Shown here in pieces: positions 34,081-43,496 of a stretch of 64,000 nt of DNA. Numbering within the stretch: the first letter of the stretch is position 1; each line of letters opens with the position of its first letter. The stretch is from assembly GCA_012838135.1 (NCBI GenBank), contig DUPV01000072.1, forward strand, positions 20,771 to 84,770. Direction: 5' to 3'. The position numbers and the translations under genes are program-made. The notes below the pieces were generated by a model. The model saw only the letters and a list, made by a program, of their open reading frames with translations, was not told the origin of the DNA and did not search any database. The stretch is from Clostridiaceae bacterium (GTDB taxonomy: Bacteria; Bacillota; Clostridia; Saccharofermentanales; DTU023).

Positions 34081-35220
34081 CTATATTTCATAATCTGCAG
34101 CTTTTTTCAAACGATTCATGTACGCAATTCCTGCTCCATCCATCTGTTCCGCAGAACAAATTATTAAATCCGCTCGGATCCGGTCAAACTCTCTAAATCG
34201 GTTGAACAAATCATGAGCTGCACCTGCAGCACCTTGTTGATTGTTGTATGATTCTAACTTAAACCCGACATTGTAACAAGTCGATTTATACAAATATTTC
34301 TTAAAATATTCTAAATTCAGCTTTTTGCTCAATTTCTCCGCTAAAAATAAACCTACCAAAATTTCTTTCGTCGTATCTTTTTTCATATTGTTATCAGATA
34401 TTTTATTGCGAATAAATCCTTCAATCCCCGTTAACAAATTATTAAGTCGCTCTGTCGGATTGGAATTTTCTGCTAAAATAAGAACTGTCGCTCGAGGTGA
34501 ATAATGACGATATTTCTGCCCCGGAGCTTTCGGTTGGAAATCCGGCTTACTGCCTGATTGATCTGCTTGATATTCGGTTATATCGATTCCCACTACATTT
34601 TTAATGTCGCGAGCCGTGATAAATCCCGGTCTTAAAATCACCGGATCAGCAATACTTAAATCAATAATCGTTGATTCCAAACCATAATCAGAAGCTCCTC
34701 CATCCAGAATATAAGGTATTTTGCCTGCTAAATCTTGATAAACATGCCATGCTTGAGTCGGTGACGGCTTACCTGATAAATTCGCCGACGGTGCAACAAT
34801 CGGAACTTCTGCAAGTTCAATTAAAGCTTGGGCAATCGGATCACTCGGAAAGCGAATTGCAACCGTTGGCAAACCTGCACTGACTATTTCCGGTATAAGA
34901 TCACTTTTTTGCAAAATTAAGGTAAGTGGCCCCGGTGCAAAAACATCTAACAAGTCATAGGCAATTTGAGGAATATTGATTGCAATTTCAGTCAAATGTG
35001 CAAGCCTGCTCAAGTGGACAATTAACGGATTATCCTGAGGTCTGCCTTTAACTTCAAAAACCTTTTTAATTGCTGTTTCGCAGAATGCATTTGCTCCCAG
35101 CCCATAGACTGTTTCCGTCGGAAAAGCTACTAATTCGCCTGATCTTATCGCTTCGGCTGCCGGCAGAATCAGAGCGGAATCAAAATCCGGATTCAGTTTT
35201 ATTACTTCCGTATTAATCAT
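34081..35220 (-). CDS. ywlC: Threonylcarbamoyl-AMP synthase (Sua5/YwlC type)
   Basis: A 379-residue two-domain enzyme that makes threonylcarbamoyl-AMP for t6A37 modification of ANN-decoding tRNAs. The YrdC domain (about 1-210) has AFPTETVYGLGANAF, KGRPQDNPLIVH and VAPSANLSGKPSPT; the C-terminal Sua5 domain starts near PGQKYRHYSPRATV. Length fits Sua5 rather than the short TsaC form. It lies just upstream of ywlE on the same strand. Confidence 0.94.
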   Translation of the reverse strand: MINTEVIKLNPDFDSALILPAAEAIRSGELVAFPTETVYGLGANAFCETAIKKVFEVKGRPQDNPLIVHLSRLAHLTEIAINIPQIAYDLLDVFAPGPLTLILQKSDLIPEIVSAGLPTVAIRFPSDPIAQALIELAEVPIVAPSANLSGKPSPTQAWHVYQDLAGKIPYILDGGASDYGLESTIIDLSIADPVILRPGFITARDIKNVVGIDITEYQADQSGSKPDFQPKAPGQKYRHYSPRATVLILAENSNPTERLNNLLTGIEGFIRNKISDNNMKKDTTKEILVGLFLAEKLSKKLNLEYFKKYLYKSTCYNVGFKLESYNNQQGAAGAAHDLFNRFREFDRIRADLIICSAEQMDGAGIAYMNRLKKAADYEI

Positions 35221-35335
35221 TCTTTTTAGCTTTATAAGTCATTCGTTTCAATTCAACTTCATTAATTATTCGTCAATCATTAGTCTTAAGACAACTAAAC
35301 TGCATTAATCATTCGTCTTAAGGAACCTGTCTTTA

Positions 35336-36427
35336 TTAATCGTTCTTCATTCCCATTTCATTTGTCTTAGCGTCGATCGCTTTTTCATGGGCAGCAGCCT
35401 GCAGACTGTTAATAAAGGGTTCTAAATCTCCGGACAAAATATTATCCAATTGATATAAAGTTAAATTTATTCGGTGATCGCTCACTCTGCCTTGCGGGAA
35501 ATTATAAGTTCTGATTCTTTCACTGCGGTCTCCGGTACCGACTTGATCTTTGCGGTCACTGGCAATTGCCGCATCTAGTTTTCTCTGCTCAATTTCATAA
35601 AGTCTTGTTCGCAGAACCTGCATAGCTTTATCTTTGTTTTTATGTTGCGAACGTTGATCTTGGCAAGTCACAACCAGACCGGTCGGCAAGTGAGTTATTC
35701 TGATTGCCGAACTGGTTTTGTTAACATGTTGTCCGCCTGCTCCCGATGCCCGATAAGTATCGATCTGTAAATCTGCCGGATCAATTTCTATATCAACTTC
35801 TTCCGCTTCCGGCAAAACGGCAACCGTAACAGTAGATGTATGAATTCTACCTCCGGCTTCTGTTTCAGGTACTCTTTGCACTCGATGTACACCGCTTTCA
35901 TATTTTAACTTTGAGAAAGCTCCCCGTCCGATTATTTCAAAAATAACTTCTTTAAAACCGCCAATTTCATTTTCGGAAGCATCGATTAAGTCAAAACTCC
36001 AGCCTTGAGTTTCAGCAAATGACGTATACATCTTAAATAAATCACCGGCAAATAAGGCTGCTTCGTCTCCACCGGCACCGGCACGTATCTCGACAATAAC
36101 ATTTTTTTCATCATTCGGATCCTTGGGAATCAGTGCTTCCTTAATTGCAGCATCAATCTCAGCTATTTCAGATTCCAATTCCGATATTTCTTCCCGAATT
36201 AAATCACGAAATTCCTGATCTTCTGTCTCATATAGCAAAGTTTTATTTTCTTCCAATTCAGTTTCCGCTTGATTTAAACGCAAAACATTTTTGACTAAAG
36301 GTTCAAGTTCGTTAAATTCTTTGACTAAGCCCAAATATTTATCCTGATCATTAATAACCATCGGATCTGCAAGCATTATATTCAATTCTTCATAGCGTTT
36401 TACTGAATTTTCTAAATTCTGATTCAT
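35336..36427 (-). CDS. prfA: Peptide chain release factor 1
   Basis: A 363-residue RF1 that ends translation at UAA/UAG. The catalytic loop [20 protein letters not shown] carries GGQ, and the domain-2 anticodon-like region precedes it. [26 protein letters not shown] sequence ([16 protein letters not shown]) is present. TAGGAG precedes the ATG. The GGQ glutamine is methylated by PrmC, encoded directly upstream. Confidence 0.95.
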   Translation of the reverse strand: MNQNLENSVKRYEELNIMLADPMVINDQDKYLGLVKEFNELEPLVKNVLRLNQAETELEENKTLLYETEDQEFRDLIREEISELESEIAEIDAAIKEALIPKDPNDEKNVIVEIRAGAGGDEAALFAGDLFKMYTSFAETQGWSFDLIDASENEIGGFKEVIFEIIGRGAFSKLKYESGVHRVQRVPETEAGGRIHTSTVTVAVLPEAEEVDIEIDPADLQIDTYRASGAGGQHVNKTSSAIRITHLPTGLVVTCQDQRSQHKNKDKAMQVLRTRLYEIEQRKLDAAIASDRKDQVGTGDRSERIRTYNFPQGRVSDHRINLTLYQLDNILSGDLEPFINSLQAAAHEKAIDAKTNEMGMKND

Positions 36428-36455
36428 TCAATTCTCCTACATTAGTTAAGTAATC

Positions 36456-37334
36456 TCATTTTATAACAAACCCCAGAATTCTGTCGTGTTTTTGAAAATC
36501 ATCCAGCTCAATAATTTTTTCTATGTCTAAGTTTGTTTCTGCGAATATTTGTTTGATTGCATTTCTTTGACCTGAACCATGCTCCAGTAATAATACAGTA
36601 TTTCCGGTATCCGATAAAAACGGTTTTAATTCTTCGGCGATTCTGCGGTAAAAATCCAGACCGTCTTCACCGCCGTCTAAAGCTAAATGCGGTTCATACT
36701 CAAAAACATCTGCTTCTAATTTCTCAATATCTTCACTTTTGATATAAGGCGGATTAGCAATTATTAAATCAAATCGTTGCAACTCAGGAAATAAATCCGC
36801 AGCAACAACTTCAATCTGACAATCCGGTTCGCAATATTGCATTATGTTCGCTCTGCAAGTAGCCAAAGCCTGTTCTGAAATATCGGTCAAAATGACATCA
36901 GCTTCTGCACATTCAGTTTTAAGTTCCAAATAAAGTGTTATACCTACACAACCTGTACCGGTACACAATTCAAGAATTCTCGGTTTGCCGGAAAACCATT
37001 CTTTTTGCTTTGCCAAAACCAAATCAACTAATAATTCTGTTTCCGGCCTGGGAATCAAGCAATTTTCAACCTGAAATTTTCTGCCGTAAAATTCTGTTTG
37101 TCCGGTAATATAAGCAAAAGGTGTTCGATTTCTTCTTAATTCAACGTATTCAGCAAAAACTTGTACTTGCTTTGCATTCAAATTCTGATCCGGTTGAGTC
37201 AATTGTTCTTTTAGACTGATTCCGGTTGCCGCCTCCAGCAATAGTCTGGTTTCATATAATGCATTTTCAATTCCTGCTTTTGTCAATTGTGCTGCCGAGC
37301 AGCGAATTAAAAAATCTGTCGGTTTACCAATCAT
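36456..37334 (-). CDS. prmC: Release factor glutamine methyltransferase PrmC
   Basis: A 292-residue SAM-dependent methyltransferase that modifies the GGQ glutamine of release factors. Motifs: TGQTEFYGRKF, PRPETELLVDLVL, ILELCTGTGCVGITL (SAM binding) and the catalytic IIANPPYIKSEDI. The ATG at 37334 follows AGAAGG and overlaps the end of yqhQ by 11 bases, so the two are coupled. Confidence 0.94.
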   Translation of the reverse strand: MIGKPTDFLIRCSAAQLTKAGIENALYETRLLLEAATGISLKEQLTQPDQNLNAKQVQVFAEYVELRRNRTPFAYITGQTEFYGRKFQVENCLIPRPETELLVDLVLAKQKEWFSGKPRILELCTGTGCVGITLYLELKTECAEADVILTDISEQALATCRANIMQYCEPDCQIEVVAADLFPELQRFDLIIANPPYIKSEDIEKLEADVFEYEPHLALDGGEDGLDFYRRIAEELKPFLSDTGNTVLLLEHGSGQRNAIKQIFAETNLDIEKIIELDDFQKHDRILGFVIK

Positions 37335-38391
37335 CACTACCTTCTTGTTCGGGAATTACCGCTTCCATGGCTACAATTGCCACTTCAATCATACTGTCAT
37401 CCGGTTCCGCCGTAGTTAATTTCTGCATTGCCATTCCCGGTTTGCTGATCACTCTGGTCAATGCGTTATCATAACGACCGACCAACCTGATTATTTCATA
37501 AGTTATTCCGGCAATTACCGGCAATAACAGTAATCTTACAATCAGATTAACCAAGCGGCTGCGCCAACCGATAAACGCCAAAATAATAATACTGACAATC
37601 ATAATTAAAAACATAAATGATGTACCACAGCGTGGATGAAATCTGCTGAATTCTCTGATGTTTTCTACTGTTAATGGCATTCTCGCTTCATAACATGCAA
37701 TGGTTTTATGCTCTGAACCATGATATTGCCAAACACGTTTAATTTCATCCATTTTGGAAACTAACCATAAGTACAAAATAAAAATCCCGACACGAATAAT
37801 GCCTTCAAACAAGGTCAAAGCCAAACTGATTAAGCGAGATGCTAAATCAATTTTGAACAAAACTTTAATACCGTCAACAATTAAACCCGGCAACAACATA
37901 AAAATAATGACCGAGAAAAATATGCTGACAATAGCTGACACATATAAACCGAAATTCGGATACCGTTCCGAAAAATTCTTCTTGCTTTTATCTGATTCGG
38001 AAACAGATCTTTTTTCTGCTTTAATTTTGGTAATTTCTGCGGATTCGGCTGTTTTTGTTGATTCTGCTGCTTCTGTATCAGTAATTTCTTCTTTTTCAGC
38101 AATTACTTCTGATTCTGTCATTTCTTCCGATTCGGCTATATCTGCTGACCGCATCAAAGCTCTCGTACCTAACACCAATTGTTTAAATACTCTGACCGGA
38201 CCTCGAATAAATGGAATAGTTTCCGCTTTGGATTTTTTGCCTGTTGCCAAAAATTCCAATTTTATTTCACCTTTGGCATTTCTTACCGCCATTGCTTTTT
38301 TATCGGGTCCGATCATCATTAAACCTTCGATTAAAGCTTGTCCGCCAATTGTCGTTTTATGTACTTCCCGGATATTATTATCTTGTCTCAT
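37324..38391 (-). CDS. yqhQ: DUF1385 membrane protein (YqhQ family) with acidic insert
   Basis: A 355-residue integral membrane protein. It opens with the family motif TIGGQALIEGLMMIGPD, and contains four or five helices from about residue 145 and the signature QYHGSEHKTIACYEA with FHPRCGTSFMFL. These conserved His/Glu/Cys residues suggest metal or cofactor binding, but function is unknown. Between residues 85 and 130 there is a low-complexity stretch built on repeats of Glu, Thr, Ser and Ala (SEEMTESEVIAEKEEITDTE) that most homologues lack. It is co-transcribed with prmC and prfA. Confidence 0.88.
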   Translation of the reverse strand: MRQDNNIREVHKTTIGGQALIEGLMMIGPDKKAMAVRNAKGEIKLEFLATGKKSKAETIPFIRGPVRVFKQLVLGTRALMRSADIAESEEMTESEVIAEKEEITDTEAAESTKTAESAEITKIKAEKRSVSESDKSKKNFSERYPNFGLYVSAIVSIFFSVIIFMLLPGLIVDGIKVLFKIDLASRLISLALTLFEGIIRVGIFILYLWLVSKMDEIKRVWQYHGSEHKTIACYEARMPLTVENIREFSRFHPRCGTSFMFLIMIVSIIILAFIGWRSRLVNLIVRLLLLPVIAGITYEIIRLVGRYDNALTRVISKPGMAMQKLTTAEPDDSMIEVAIVAMEAVIPEQEGSDDW

Positions 38392-38476
38392 TGATTTTCA
38401 CCTATATCACATACAAGGTTTTTAATTTGCTAAACTATCGATCTAATAAAAATGTTTAATGTTTAAAATCTACAAT

Positions 38477-38513
38477 AAAAAAGGAGTTTGCACAACAAAA
38501 TGTACACCCTCCT
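38477..38513 (-). terminator. Terminator downstream of rpmE
   Basis: On the minus strand GGAG...GTGT pairs with GTGC...CTCC, interrupted by small mismatches, and is followed by TTTTTTA. It separates rpmE from yqhQ. Confidence 0.6.
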
Positions 38514-38539
38514 CACTCTTCATTAATCGATTCTATAAG

Positions 38540-38752
38540 TTATTCAGATTTTTTTGCACGATCCATACGACGTTTGAACTTATCTACACGACCGCCGGTA
38601 TCGACTAACTTTTGGCGTCCGGTATAGAACGGATGACATTTTGAACAAATATCTACTGTAATACTCTCCAAAATTGAACCTGTTTCAAAAGTTTCACCGC
38701 ATGCACAACGCACTACGCATTTTCCGTATTTAGGATGGATTCCTTCTTTCAT
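38540..38752 (-). CDS. rpmE: Ribosomal protein L31 (zinc-binding form)
   Basis: A 70-residue L31 starting [20 protein letters not shown] and containing [16 protein letters not shown]. The paired cysteines (CAC...CSKC) mark the zinc-holding form rather than the zinc-free paralogue. The ATG at 38752 follows GAGGTG; the open frame upstream is not L31. Confidence 0.95.
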   Translation of the reverse strand: MKEGIHPKYGKCVVRCACGETFETGSILESITVDICSKCHPFYTGRQKLVDTGGRVDKFKRRMDRAKKSE

Positions 38753-38887
38753 TATTTTCACCTCACATACCATACCGCCCGTAAGTATCTTGCGTTCTCT
38801 CACGAATGCGATACGAGTTTATTGAATAGCTTAATCAGCTTTAGCTGTCAAACAGCTTATGTATGATATACCCTTTGAAATCAAAAG

Positions 38888-40747
38888 TCAATTCAACAAA
38901 TACAAATTTGCTTCATAAGGTTGCATTTTTTGTTTAGGATCAATTTTCAGAACTGTGGCAGCATGATAATTGCTGATCAGCAATTTAGATTTGCGCTTTA
39001 GATTCGGTCTTTTGAACAGATCAGAACTTAAATTGATTTCTATATAATAATTATTTCTGATATAACCGAAAAAGTTTTTGCGTTTCGGATATATAAATTC
39101 GATTGGTGCATAAACGAAGTCCACATTTTGATTACGAAATTCAATTAAATTTTTATAAAAATTCAGAATTGAATCGGCATCGGTCAGCTGTTGTTCGATT
39201 GAACTGACTTTGTCGACTTGACCTTTGATCCAAGGTTCTCCTTCCGAGAAATCACCCTGTTCTGTCCATTTGATAACGGTTCTCGCATGATCTCTGCTTC
39301 CGGCAAGAACCGTAGCTAGATTGCTTTGCTTCAATTTATTTAAACTTTCAACATCGCGTAATTCTTCGGCACTGAATGTCTGATTAATAAAACCTGCTTC
39401 CTGGCCTTGATAAATAAACGGTGTACCTTTTAAAGTTAAAAGTAACATTGCAATTAATTTACCAAGAACTTGATGATAACGCGGATTCGGATTTACTTTG
39501 GAAATCATGCGCGGATTATCATGATTTTCAAAAAACAAGGACATCCAATCATGGTTGGATAGGGCATTATTCCATTTCATAATGTATTCCTTATAAAAAT
39601 TCAAATCGTAAAGATAATCATCATAGCGGACCTTGCCCGGTATTTCGAGATGATCAAAATTAAAAATCAAATCGAGTTCCTGACGATAATCGGCTGATAG
39701 TAGTTTTCCCATTTGAATTCCGATACCAGGAGTTTCACCAATGCTGAACAATTGATTCGGCTTAAACGCTTTTTGATGAATCTCTTTAAGATATTTATGC
39801 AAATTCTCACCGTAATAATAGTTTTCGATACCTCTGAATTCCATCAAGTCACCAACCCACTTATTACCATCAGGCAAACCCGGTTTTTTCGAAATATAAT
39901 TGATGACGTCTAAACGATAACCGTCAATTCCCAATTCAGCATAAAAATTAATTATTTTGACAACTTCCGCACGCACAGCAGGATTATCCCAATTTAAATC
40001 AAACTGCTCACTGGCAAAAAGATGCAAAGCCGCAATATCCTGTTCTTCAAAGATTTGCCAAGCATCTTCAAAAAAGAACGATACCCAATTGTTAATGTCA
40101 TCCGGCTTACGGAAAAAATAGTAATCTCGCTTATCAGAATTCGGATTGTTAAGTGCTTCTATAAACCAAGGATGTTGTGCACTGGTATGATTGACTACCA
40201 AATCCAAAATGATCTTGAGACCTCTTGCATGACAACCGGAAATCAAATCTCTTAAATCCTGCATTGTACCCATTTCCGGATTAATTTGATAATAATCACT
40301 AATGTCATAGCCATTATCCTGCATCGGTGACTTAAAAATCGGTGAAAGCCAAATGCCACCAAAACCCATTTCAGCAATATAATCTAATTTACCGATAATT
40401 CCTTTAAGATCGCCTAAACCATCACCATCGGCATCTTTAAAAGAACGGGGATAAATCTGATAAAAGACAATTTCTTTCCACCATTGCTTGGTCAAAGTAC
40501 CACCCTTTTGGACGGCAACATCTTTTTCCTGATTAATTAAATCACAAAACACTTGTAAAAAATCCGGATCTTTAATCCATTTTTTCAAATGTTTAAGTTT
40601 CAAATTACCGATCAAAGGATTGGTTAACCACTTGACTGAAACATTCATTTGCATCAGAACTTTATCAATAACATCTCGTCCGACCGGAGTGTTGTAAACA
40701 GTTTTAATTTTCGAATTCGGTGTAACCTTTTCGTATGTTAAATTCAT
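38888..40747 (-). CDS. GH13 alpha-glucosidase/oligo-1,6-glucosidase with N-terminal extension
   Basis: A 619-residue cytoplasmic glucosidase. The barrel starts near residue 88 (WWKEIVFYQIYPRSFKDADG) with catalytic Asp in IDGYRLDVINY, Glu in SIGETPG and Asp in FFENHDNPRM, and it ends in a beta domain. The first 85 residues (VGRDVIDKVLMQMNVSVKWL and following) form an extra helical segment that standard oligo-1,6-glucosidases lack. The calcium-like loop DADGDGLGD is intact. It is encoded next to a GPH sugar symporter, implying hydrolysis of an imported oligosaccharide. Confidence 0.88.
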   Translation of the reverse strand: MNLTYEKVTPNSKIKTVYNTPVGRDVIDKVLMQMNVSVKWLTNPLIGNLKLKHLKKWIKDPDFLQVFCDLINQEKDVAVQKGGTLTKQWWKEIVFYQIYPRSFKDADGDGLGDLKGIIGKLDYIAEMGFGGIWLSPIFKSPMQDNGYDISDYYQINPEMGTMQDLRDLISGCHARGLKIILDLVVNHTSAQHPWFIEALNNPNSDKRDYYFFRKPDDINNWVSFFFEDAWQIFEEQDIAALHLFASEQFDLNWDNPAVRAEVVKIINFYAELGIDGYRLDVINYISKKPGLPDGNKWVGDLMEFRGIENYYYGENLHKYLKEIHQKAFKPNQLFSIGETPGIGIQMGKLLSADYRQELDLIFNFDHLEIPGKVRYDDYLYDLNFYKEYIMKWNNALSNHDWMSLFFENHDNPRMISKVNPNPRYHQVLGKLIAMLLLTLKGTPFIYQGQEAGFINQTFSAEELRDVESLNKLKQSNLATVLAGSRDHARTVIKWTEQGDFSEGEPWIKGQVDKVSSIEQQLTDADSILNFYKNLIEFRNQNVDFVYAPIEFIYPKRKNFFGYIRNNYYIEINLSSDLFKRPNLKRKSKLLISNYHAATVLKIDPKQKMQPYEANLYLLN

Positions 40748-40820
40748 ATTCCCCTCACAGTCTGTAATGCTGTATTGTTCTGTTTTCTAGCAAGCTATAC
40801 TTTTCTTCTCAGACATGCTT

Positions 40821-42179
40821 TTAATTTTTTCGTCTTTCAGTCAATTCTTTCAGCATTTCAGCATAACTCTCTTCAGTAATTTTATATTTGATACGATAAA
40901 CAATATAGCCGATCACAATCAATAACAACGGTAAAATCATCATACTGATTTTAAATACGAAAGCACCTTTTTCTGTAACATCCGATGCTTTTTCTGCAGA
41001 ATTCACTCCGGTCAATACCAGAGTTTGGCTGACAATTCCCGTTGCAATTGCGCCGCCTATCTTATAGATTAAAGGCTGTAAAGACAGAGTGATCGAATCA
41101 TTGCGCTTGCCGAATTTATATTCACCATATTCGACCGTATCCGCAATAAACATTAACATCATCAACTGAATAAACGCTTGTCCCACAAAGATTAAAATTC
41201 CGGCAATTACTATTAAAATCATAGAATGGTCTCCGAAAAAGAAAATTAAATATCCGATCACTACCAAGATTGTTGCAGTAAAATACAATTTACGTCGATT
41301 GAAACGTTTGGAAAATAATGGAAATACACTCAAAGCCGCAATTTGACTCACGCCTAAAACTAAAGCAAAAATTGCATATTTATCTTCATCACCATAGATG
41401 TATTTGAAATAATGCAATCCGAATTGAGTCGTAGTCATATAACCGATCATGAATAAAGCCATCGAAACCGTGGTCCAAAGCAATTGATCGTTTTGGAAAA
41501 TAATTTTGACGATTTCTGAAAATTTTGTATGTTCTTCAACTTTTTGTAATTCAACATCTTCTTTAGTAAAAAGCAAAGTGAATAATTGAAAAAACCACAT
41601 CAAAGCAACTAATATAATCGCTAATGTCGTGTAGGCTTTTTGCATTGAACCGAGCAGGTCTGCCAACATTTTGGTAACCGGCACAATCCCGACTACTAAA
41701 GAAAAAAGTCCGATATTTGCACAAATTCTGGCTACCGCTCCGATCTTTTCGCGATCTTTTTGGTTAGAAGACAACGCCGGCAACATCGACCAATAAGCTA
41801 TATCGTTTGCGGTATAACTGATTTCCCAGAACAAATAAATAACTGCGAAGATTAAAACATATGCCGAACCGGTTAGACCGAAATCGATAAACATTAAAAT
41901 CGTAAATATACCGGACAAAAAAGCACCGGAAAAAATCCAAGGTTTGAATTTACCGAATCGACTTTTGGTATTGTCCACCAATAAGCCCATGACCGGGTCA
42001 TTGATTGCATCAAAAATCCGCATTACCATAAATACAATACCGATTGAAACCAAATCGCGATCTGATACATCTAAAACATCTGTTAAATAAACCATGAGAA
42101 ACATTGAAACCAATGTATAAACCATATCACGACCGATCGTGCCGATTCCGTATGACCAAATGTTGTTCTTTGCTTTCAT
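40821..42179 (-). CDS. GPH-family (MelB-like) sugar:cation symporter
   Basis: A 452-residue membrane protein with 12 helices and GPH features: SYGIGTIGRDMVYTLVSMF, AINDPVMGLLVDNTKSRFGKFKPW and a late VEYGEYKFGKRNDSI. These keep the Asp residues used for cation coupling in MelB. It likely imports a disaccharide or glucoside for the adjoining GH13 enzyme. I chose the ATG at 42179 (MKAKNNIWSYG); a further in-frame start at 42233 is possible. Confidence 0.86.
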   Translation of the reverse strand: MKAKNNIWSYGIGTIGRDMVYTLVSMFLMVYLTDVLDVSDRDLVSIGIVFMVMRIFDAINDPVMGLLVDNTKSRFGKFKPWIFSGAFLSGIFTILMFIDFGLTGSAYVLIFAVIYLFWEISYTANDIAYWSMLPALSSNQKDREKIGAVARICANIGLFSLVVGIVPVTKMLADLLGSMQKAYTTLAIILVALMWFFQLFTLLFTKEDVELQKVEEHTKFSEIVKIIFQNDQLLWTTVSMALFMIGYMTTTQFGLHYFKYIYGDEDKYAIFALVLGVSQIAALSVFPLFSKRFNRRKLYFTATILVVIGYLIFFFGDHSMILIVIAGILIFVGQAFIQLMMLMFIADTVEYGEYKFGKRNDSITLSLQPLIYKIGGAIATGIVSQTLVLTGVNSAEKASDVTEKGAFVFKISMMILPLLLIVIGYIVYRIKYKITEESYAEMLKELTERRKN

Positions 42180-42416
42180 TATTTTACCCGTTTCAAATGT
42201 AATTTGCTCTTGATTATTATAGTCAATTTTCAAATATTTATTAATAAAAATTAAATTTTCTATATATTATTAATGGTATCATTAGCAGATGAGTATTTAA
42301 AATGGTATTATTTTGAAACATGGTATTACAAATTATAATGAAATCAAATTTCATTCTACAGCTCGCCAAAAATGACATAGTATATTAAGCAATGTAGATA
42401 TAAACGGAATAATTTT

Positions 42417-43319
42417 ATGAGTAATAAAAGTAAGAAAAACAGAAATCAAAAAAGTAACAAAACAAATGTTATAAAAATAATCCTCGGCAGCTTGTGCAGC
42501 ATATTATTGATAATGACAATTCTCTTAGTCAGCAAGCCTGAATTGTTATATCGCGTGCAAGGTGTTCTTCTAGGACGTAAAGATCAATATGTCTCATTAA
42601 AGGGAAAAAATTATTCAAAAACTAATTTGCAAAGTTTTGATTTAAACAGTCAAACAGAATGGCGTTCTGAACAAAGTTTGATTCTGCTCAATAAAACCCA
42701 TGCTTTACCTGAAGGTTTTGAGCCACAGATGGCAGAATATAAGGATAGCGGTGTTCAAATGAATGTTGCCATGTTAGATGCATATGCACAACTATCGGCT
42801 GCAGTCACTGAAAACACCGGAGATAAGATGTATGTCAGTTCAGTCTACCGTTCAGTTGAAGAACAAGCGGAAATCCAGGCAAATGATCCGGAAATAGCTT
42901 TACCGCCGGGTCACAGTGAACATCATACCGGTTTGGCAGTTGACGTCTACGTTTTCGAACATGCCGGAATGAATTTCCTTGAAAGTGAAGCCGGACAATA
43001 TGTCAATAAAAATTGCTATGATTTCGGTTTTATCATTCGTTATCCTGAGGACAAGGAAGAGATTACCGGTATAACTTTTGAACCTTGGCATTTGCGTTAT
43101 GTCGGACTGCCTCATTCTAAAATCATCCAACAAAAATTTATCACATTTGAAGAATATATTGATTTATTAAAACCGAATAAATTTTATCGTTATAACAATT
43201 ATCTTATTACAAGACAACCTCTTAATTCACAAATCGTATTGCCAGCAGGCTTACAGAATATAATATATTCTCCCGACAATACCGGCCATGTTATTGTTAC
43301 CGGACAAGTAAATGATTAA
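42417..43319 (+). CDS. VanY-type D-alanyl-D-alanine carboxypeptidase
   Basis: A 300-residue cell-wall peptidase. A membrane anchor lies at about residues 21-42; the catalytic domain has SSVYRSVEEQAEIQ, the zinc motif GHSEHHTGLAVDV (His and Asp) and EPWHLRYVG (Glu base and third ligand His). It would trim the terminal D-Ala of peptidoglycan stems outside the cell. It is transcribed alone on the plus strand, facing the cdaA-glmM operon. Confidence 0.88.
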   Translation: MSNKSKKNRNQKSNKTNVIKIILGSLCSILLIMTILLVSKPELLYRVQGVLLGRKDQYVSLKGKNYSKTNLQSFDLNSQTEWRSEQSLILLNKTHALPEGFEPQMAEYKDSGVQMNVAMLDAYAQLSAAVTENTGDKMYVSSVYRSVEEQAEIQANDPEIALPPGHSEHHTGLAVDVYVFEHAGMNFLESEAGQYVNKNCYDFGFIIRYPEDKEEITGITFEPWHLRYVGLPHSKIIQQKFITFEEYIDLLKPNKFYRYNNYLITRQPLNSQIVLPAGLQNIIYSPDNTGHVIVTGQVND

Positions 43320-43333
43320 TTATTTTAGCTTCA

Positions 43334-43419
43334 AATAGAAATTCATGATTTTCAGTCCTTGCTCACCGAATCAAGCTCGATGATTCGCTGCAGACTTAGC
43401 CAATGCATGAATTTCTATT
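43334..43419. repeat. 86-bp inverted-repeat element with internal hairpin
   Basis: Arms AATAGAAATTCATG (43334-43347) and CATGAATTTCTATT (43406-43419) are exact reverse complements, 14 bp each. Inside, CGAATCA/TGATTCG (43367-43387) forms a second perfect stem. It lies between two convergent genes. A cruciform terminator, a MITE-like element or a structured RNA would all fit; no clear target-site duplication or long T-tract is present. Confidence 0.5.
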
Positions 43420-43496
43420 AAATTTATAATAATTTTTTCAAAACAAATCGGAATTTTTAACAGCACATCTGAGAAGATGTTTGTGTTGAAAAATCT

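Noticed and set aside
35221..35335. Loose repeats of ATTCGTC/CATTAAT between sua5 and prfA
   Set aside because: Short, irregular and AT-rich; no constant unit or stem could be defined.
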